From contig JAOZSN010000088.1 in assembly GCA_029939635.1 (NCBI GenBank), positions 1-9,092 on the forward strand: a stretch of 9,092 nucleotides of DNA. Direction: 5' to 3'. Positions 5,743 to 9,092 of this stretch are shown piece by piece (position 1 is the stretch's first letter; each line of letters opens with the position of its first letter). Below the pieces are notes generated by a model. That model was not told the DNA's origin, did not search any database, and was given only the letters and a program-made list of their open reading frames with translations. This DNA is from Deltaproteobacteria bacterium (GTDB taxonomy: Bacteria; Desulfobacterota; Desulfobulbia; Desulfobulbales; SURF-16). The position numbers and the translations under genes are program-made.

Positions 5743-6770
5743 AGGAAACAACAGTGATATTAGCAAAGGATAATCTCCAAGGTCTGCTCCGCAAGTTGGG
5801 GCGTGATAAAAGTCTGGTGGCCCCTGTCACTAATCAATGGGGTGATACTTTGTACACGGAAATCACTGATATTGATGGCACAGAGCTGGATTTGAGCAAG
5901 CAGCCCCAGGCCTCTTTAAAAGGTTTTTTCTTTCCCCAGCAGGAGGTGATTCAGACCTATGATACGACTGCAGGGTATGAGTTCACCCCCCAACGTCATA
6001 TTCAGCCCACACTATTTTTTGGCGTGCGCTCTTGTGATCTCCATGCTGTCCTTTATATGGATATGATTTTTTCTTCTCCTGAGCGGGATGATGCCTATTT
6101 TGCGCGGCGGCAGGATACCACCATCATCACCCTGGCCTGCACCACGCCCTTTGCCAATTGTTTTTGTAATGCCACGGGCAGTGGCCCTTTCATGGAGTAT
6201 GGTTATGATCTGCAGTTGACTGACTTGGGTGACCGTTTTTTGGTGGAGGCAGGTCGCCAACAGGGAGAGCAGATATTGCAGGCCTGGGGACATTTTTTTG
6301 AGCCAGCCACAGAGGAAGATGTGCAATTGCAATATCAGCTCAGCCTGGAGGCAGGGGGACGTTTCCAGAGGAAGGTTGAGGTGGAACATGCCTGTCGCAT
6401 ATTGGCCAGTGGTGAGGTAGACGAACAGATCTGGCAGCAACTCTCAGCCCGTTGTGCTGATTGCGGTGGCTGTGCCTATGTCTGCCCCACCTGTACCTGT
6501 TTTAACATCCGTGATGCCCAGCAGGAGCCGAGTAAAGGAGAGCGTATTCGTAGCTGGGATGCCTGTACCTTTAGCGGCTTTACGCGTATGGCTGGTGGCC
6601 ATAACCCTATCAATAGTGATCATGCCTTACAGCGTCGTTTCCTCCATAAGCTTAAATATGACGTGGAAAAACATGGCAAGCCAAGCTGTGTGGGCTGTGG
6701 GCGCTGTGTGGATATCTGTTTTGGCCATGTGGATATCACCACTTTTATTGAGGCAGTGGTAGAGGACTAA
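5739..6770 (+). CDS. HydB/AsrA-like 4Fe-4S electron-transfer subunit
   Basis: The protein has 343 residues, about the size of the anaerobic sulfite reductase A subunit and sulfhydrogenase beta subunit. Two C-terminal 4Fe-4S motifs are clear: C239-x2-C242-x2-C245-x3-C249-P, and C317-x2-C320-x2-C323-x3-C327, the second with Phe in place of the usual Pro. Further cysteines in GVRSCD (99) and in ACTTPFANCFC (134, 141, 143) are a family trait that may bind another cofactor. It should carry electrons between FdhA and the following flavoprotein in the cytoplasm. ATG 5739 overlaps the fdhA stop as ATGA and is preceded by GGTGGAG, which indicates translational coupling; an in-frame upstream start at 5709 is unnecessary. 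In context this is the electron-wire subunit of a formate dehydrogenase complex, not a sulfite reductase, since no AsrC or hydrogenase gene is nearby. Confidence 0.85.
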   Translation: MKETTVILAKDNLQGLLRKLGRDKSLVAPVTNQWGDTLYTEITDIDGTELDLSKQPQASLKGFFFPQQEVIQTYDTTAGYEFTPQRHIQPTLFFGVRSCDLHAVLYMDMIFSSPERDDAYFARRQDTTIITLACTTPFANCFCNATGSGPFMEYGYDLQLTDLGDRFLVEAGRQQGEQILQAWGHFFEPATEEDVQLQYQLSLEAGGRFQRKVEVEHACRILASGEVDEQIWQQLSARCADCGGCAYVCPTCTCFNIRDAQQEPSKGERIRSWDACTFSGFTRMAGGHNPINSDHALQRRFLHKLKYDVEKHGKPSCVGCGRCVDICFGHVDITTFIEAVVED

Positions 6771-6780
6771 ACTACCACTG
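6754..6780 (+). other. Hairpin spanning the stop codon of the HydB-like gene
   Basis: CAGTGGTAG (6754-6762) and CTACCACTG (6772-6780) are a perfect nine-pair inverted repeat with a 9-nt loop that contains the TAA stop. No T-run follows, so it is not a standard intrinsic terminator. It may stabilise the upstream mRNA 3' end or attenuate read-through to the flavoprotein gene. Confidence 0.5.
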
Positions 6781-6789
6781 GCTGGAGAC

Positions 6790-6848
6790 CTGTGGGTTTA
6801 ACAGCTGGGACTGAAAGTCCAGGAGCACCGGCAGAGCCGGTTTACCTG
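6790..6848 (+). other. Chain of small GC-rich hairpins, possible structured RNA
   Basis: Three hairpins follow each other almost without gaps. CTGT (6790-6793) pairs with ACAG (6801-6804). CTG-GGACT pairs with AGTCCAG across a GAA loop (6805-6822, one bulged G). ACCGGC pairs with GCCGGT across an AGA loop (6827-6841). CAGG (6820-6823) could alternatively pair with CCTG (6845-6848), enclosing the third hairpin. No convincing gene lies here. It matches no riboswitch class that I can name. It may be a leader or intercistronic RNA element, or a decayed repeat. Confidence 0.35.
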
Positions 6849-6874
6849 AAACAACGAACCGCAGAATGTCGAAC

Positions 6875-6953
6875 AAGAAATATCGAATGTCGAAGGAAGG
6901 TACTTTTTTTATTACTAAAGACATCTTCCACCCTTCATCATTCGACATTCCTT
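6875..6953. repeat. Imperfect inverted repeat built on GAATGTCGAA
   Basis: The left arm (6875-6900) and the reverse complement of the right arm (6928-6953) agree at 20 of 26 positions, separated by 27 A/T-rich bases. The left arm is itself preceded by another copy of the core (GAATGTCGAAC, 6864-6874). The element lies just before the Shine-Dalgarno of the flavoprotein gene. Its compact palindromic form suggests an interspersed intergenic repeat. No coding sequence is seen inside. Confidence 0.75.
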
Positions 6954-6971
6954 AAAAGAGGTCTGTTTGTT

Positions 6972-7805
6972 ATGTACACCCCCAAATCAGCAGTTATAAA
7001 AGAAATAATTAGCGAAAATCATCTGGTGAAGACATTTCGTCTGAGCATGGTGGATAGCCAGGGCCAGACGATACCCTTTCGTTTTGAGGCCGGCCAGTTT
7101 GTTATGCTTTCTGTGCCCCATCGTGGTGAAGCACCTATCTCTATCTCATCCATTCCAGCCAATCCCTCTTTTTTTGATCTGACTATTCGCAAGGCAGGTC
7201 TATTGACCTCCGCAATACAGGAGATGGCAGTGGGTGATCATCTAGGTGTTCGGGGCCCTTTTGGCCATGGCTTTCCCTTAGATGATCTATTGGGCAAGGA
7301 CCTGTTGCTGGTGGCAGGCGGTATTGGCCTGGCGCCGCTCAAGGGGGTTATGGAGTCGTGTCTGTCGTGGAAGAAGGTGAAGAAGTTGACAGATATTTCC
7401 CTCACCCTCTGCTATGGCAGCCGCACCCCTGAGGATATATGTTTTAGAGCAACCATTGAAAAATGGCAGCAAGATGGGGTTAGTTGTCGCCTCACGGTGG
7501 ATGAGGCTGACCCCAGTTGGCAGGGTGAGGAGGGGCTCGTCACCGGTCTGCTGGCCGATCAGTCCTCTAGCGGTGATGGCTACGCCCTGGTATGTGGCCC
7601 ACCGGTGATGATAAGGGCCACCATTGCCCGCTTGCAGGCCTTTGGTTGGTCGGATGAGCATATTCTCACCACCTTGGAGCGCCACATGAAATGCGGTGTT
7701 GGGGTATGCGGCCATTGTCATCTGGACAATACAATGGTCTGTACCGATGGCCCCGTTTTTACCTTGTCTCAGCTACAGGAGATGAAGGTGGCTGAACTGG
7801 GCTAA
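6972..7805 (+). CDS. HydG/AsrB-like FAD- and NAD(P)-binding 2Fe-2S reductase subunit
   Basis: The protein has 277 residues. Order of parts: ferredoxin-reductase FAD domain with EAGQFVMLSVP (39-49) and GEAPISIS (52-59), GPFGHGFP (95-102), nucleotide-binding loop VAGGIGLAPLK (114-124), YGSRTPEDI (148-156), CGPPVMI (208-214), and a C-terminal 2Fe-2S site C241-x4-C246-x2-C249-x7-C257 like that of PyrK and AsrB. It should pass electrons between NAD(P) and the HydB-like partner through FAD and 2Fe-2S. ATG 6972 is preceded by AAGAGG (6956-6961). An in-frame extension to 6792 would translate the intergenic hairpins and palindrome and is rejected. A gap of 201 bp full of structure separates it from the preceding gene, so it may be expressed separately from or less than fdhA. 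Whether NAD or NADP is used is not visible. Confidence 0.88.
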   Translation: MYTPKSAVIKEIISENHLVKTFRLSMVDSQGQTIPFRFEAGQFVMLSVPHRGEAPISISSIPANPSFFDLTIRKAGLLTSAIQEMAVGDHLGVRGPFGHGFPLDDLLGKDLLLVAGGIGLAPLKGVMESCLSWKKVKKLTDISLTLCYGSRTPEDICFRATIEKWQQDGVSCRLTVDEADPSWQGEEGLVTGLLADQSSSGDGYALVCGPPVMIRATIARLQAFGWSDEHILTTLERHMKCGVGVCGHCHLDNTMVCTDGPVFTLSQLQEMKVAELG

Positions 7806-7814
7806 TTTTTTTTG

Positions 7815-7886
7815 CTGCGAATTACACAGATTGGCACGGATTTTTTAAAAATTGTCTGTTATTTGTGTGATCTGGGTAATTCGTAG
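7815..7886. repeat. Imperfect palindrome of the ACGAATTACacAGAT type
   Basis: The left arm, 7815-7832, and the right arm, 7869-7886, match as inverted repeats at 15 of 18 positions, around a T/A-rich centre of 36 bases. Weaker similarity continues inward (GGCACGGAT against ACACAAAT). It fills nearly the whole gap between the flavoprotein stop and the Shine-Dalgarno AAAAGGA (7888-7894) of the next gene. The unit differs from the GAATGTCGAA palindrome before the flavoprotein gene but has the same placement. Confidence 0.75.
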
Positions 7887-7900
7887 TAAAAGGATCTTTT

Positions 7901-9092
7901 ATGAAAATCACATTTCTCCCTGATAATCGCAGTATCGACATTGAGCCTGGCACAACTATCATGGCTGCCGCTCATGAGCTGGGGTTGCATATTAATGCCT
8001 CCTGTGGCGGTACCGGAGTGTGCGGTAAGTGCACGGTGGTTATTGAACAGGGTGAGGTGCTGCATGGCACCGGAAACCGTATTTCCCCCGAGGATGTGGC
8101 CAAGGGCGTCAGGCAGGCCTGTACTGCTGAACCCCAGGGAGATGTTGTAGTTCGCCTGCCTCTCCAGGAGGGTCTTAGTATTGCTGCCATGCCGCACCAT
8201 CGGGCCCGGCAGTTTTTGTATTCCATTGATGATCTGCGCCAGGCCGGCATCTTTCATCCACCCATTGAGAAATATTTTCTGGAGTTACCGCGCCCTGCCA
8301 GCGGCGATAATATGAGTGACGGGGCACGCCTGGTATTGGCTCTCAAAAATCAATATGACCGACACCGGATCATTCTTCCCCTGGCAGTGTTACGGAAATT
8401 GCGTCGCACCTTGCGCCACGATGATTACCGCGTCACCGTTACCTTGGCATTGCCGGTGCGGGAGGAGCGTGGCAAGTCCTTTATTATGAATGTCCAGCCA
8501 GGGAACTGGGTGGAGAGAAATTATGGCTTGGCCGTTGATATCGGCACCACCACGGTGCAGGGCCAGCTCCTGGATCTGCATAGCGGTGAGGTTTTGGCCG
8601 AAGAGGGTGTCTATAATAGGCAGATCAGTTATGGCGAGGATGTCATCTCCCGCATTGTCCATGCTGAAAAAGAAGACGGACTGGAACAGATGCAGTCCCT
8701 GGTGGGTAAAAGTATTAATGAGATTATTGGTTTGATGCTCACCAAGGCAGAGATTGACCGCGAGGAGATTAGTGCTATCACCTTGGCGGCTAATACCACT
8801 ATGAGTCATCTGCTGTTGGGGCTGGAGCCGGATAACATCAGGCGTGCCCCTTATGTGCCGGTTTCTACTCTCTTTCCACCCATCAGGGCCACAGATTTTG
8901 GTCTGAACCTTGATCCCCATGCCGTGGCCCTCATCTACCCCTCCATCTCCAGTTATGTGGGTGGTGATATTGTTGCAGGTATCATGGGTGCAGGTATGCA
9001 CACCAGTGACAGGCTCACTCTGTTTATTGATATTGGTACTAATGCCGAGATCGTCATTGGTAATCGTGACTGGTTGGTCTGTGCCGCCTGTT
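7901..9092 (+). CDS. 2Fe-2S ferredoxin/ASKHA-domain protein, corrinoid-enzyme activator type (3' truncated by window end)
   Basis: 397 codons are visible and the frame is still open at the right edge; family members have roughly 500-650 residues. The N-terminus is a plant-type 2Fe-2S domain with C35-x5-C41-x2-C44 and C74 (CGGTGVCGKC, then QACTA). A linker region follows, and then an ASKHA nucleotide-binding domain with a first phosphate motif D213-I-G-T-T-T, LAANTTMSHLLLG at about 295-307, and a second motif D377-I-G-T-N. This order is that of reductive activators of corrinoid enzymes (RamA-like and AcsV-like, DUF4445 group), which use ATP to return inactive Co(II) corrinoid to Co(I). The ATG at 7901 follows AAAAGGA with a 6-nt spacer. 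Beside a formate dehydrogenase and in the same window as an MTHFR, it suggests a methyl-corrinoid step of the C1 pathway. The actual corrinoid protein is not in the window, and other substrates (methyltransferase systems) are possible. Confidence 0.88.
   Translation, partial: MKITFLPDNRSIDIEPGTTIMAAAHELGLHINASCGGTGVCGKCTVVIEQGEVLHGTGNRISPEDVAKGVRQACTAEPQGDVVVRLPLQEGLSIAAMPHHRARQFLYSIDDLRQAGIFHPPIEKYFLELPRPASGDNMSDGARLVLALKNQYDRHRIILPLAVLRKLRRTLRHDDYRVTVTLALPVREERGKSFIMNVQPGNWVERNYGLAVDIGTTTVQGQLLDLHSGEVLAEEGVYNRQISYGEDVISRIVHAEKEDGLEQMQSLVGKSINEIIGLMLTKAEIDREEISAITLAANTTMSHLLLGLEPDNIRRAPYVPVSTLFPPIRATDFGLNLDPHAVALIYPSISSYVGGDIVAGIMGAGMHTSDRLTLFIDIGTNAEIVIGNRDWLVCAAC

Noticed and set aside
6792..6971. 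N-terminal extension of 60 residues on the flavoprotein
   Set aside because: It would translate hairpins and the GAATGTCGAA palindrome. The family's N-terminus and a Shine-Dalgarno support the ATG at 6972.
7769..7813. Intrinsic terminator after the flavoprotein gene (eight-pair hairpin and eight T)
   Set aside because: The hairpin ends 10 bases before the T-run, too far for a standard intrinsic terminator, and the stem contains a wobble inside the coding region.

Overview
The window looks like a chromosomal segment of a strictly anaerobic, selenocysteine-using bacterium. The C1 and electron-transfer genes and the gene styles suggest a Desulfobacterota-type sulfate reducer or relative. This is inferred from gene content only; no rRNA or other marker gene is present, and no tRNA, IS element or CRISPR array was seen.

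Left part (about 1-1650, minus strand): a methylenetetrahydrofolate reductase of MetF type, fused to a cysteine-rich C-terminal domain of MetV type. It is followed on the same strand by the first codons of an unidentified gene that leaves the left edge.

Middle part (about 1790-3600): a class I SAM-dependent methyltransferase, a small zinc-ribbon membrane protein that overlaps it tail to tail, and aat (leucyl/phenylalanyl-tRNA-protein transferase). The leaders of these genes consist largely of tandem 7-bp repeats.

Right part (about 3700-9092, plus strand): a cytoplasmic molybdenum/tungsten formate dehydrogenase catalytic subunit whose reading frame contains an in-frame TGA (Sec134) followed by a SECIS-like hairpin. 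Next comes a translationally coupled HydB/AsrA-like 4Fe-4S protein, then a HydG/AsrB-like FAD/NAD(P)/2Fe-2S flavoprotein, and then the first two thirds of a 2Fe-2S/ASKHA protein of the corrinoid-enzyme activator type. Together these suggest a soluble, pyridine-nucleotide-linked formate dehydrogenase or CO2 reductase. With the MTHFR and the corrinoid activator nearby, it points to a tetrahydrofolate-based C1 pathway of the Wood-Ljungdahl methyl-branch type.

The most unusual signal is in the gaps. Four tracts of 7-bp tandem repeats share the pattern TGAYNNC when read in the direction of the downstream gene. Each ends in TG plus a short A/T-rich linker and then a start codon, and none of these starts has a visible Shine-Dalgarno. 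Two other gaps hold different, long imperfect palindromes, and one gap also holds a chain of small hairpins.
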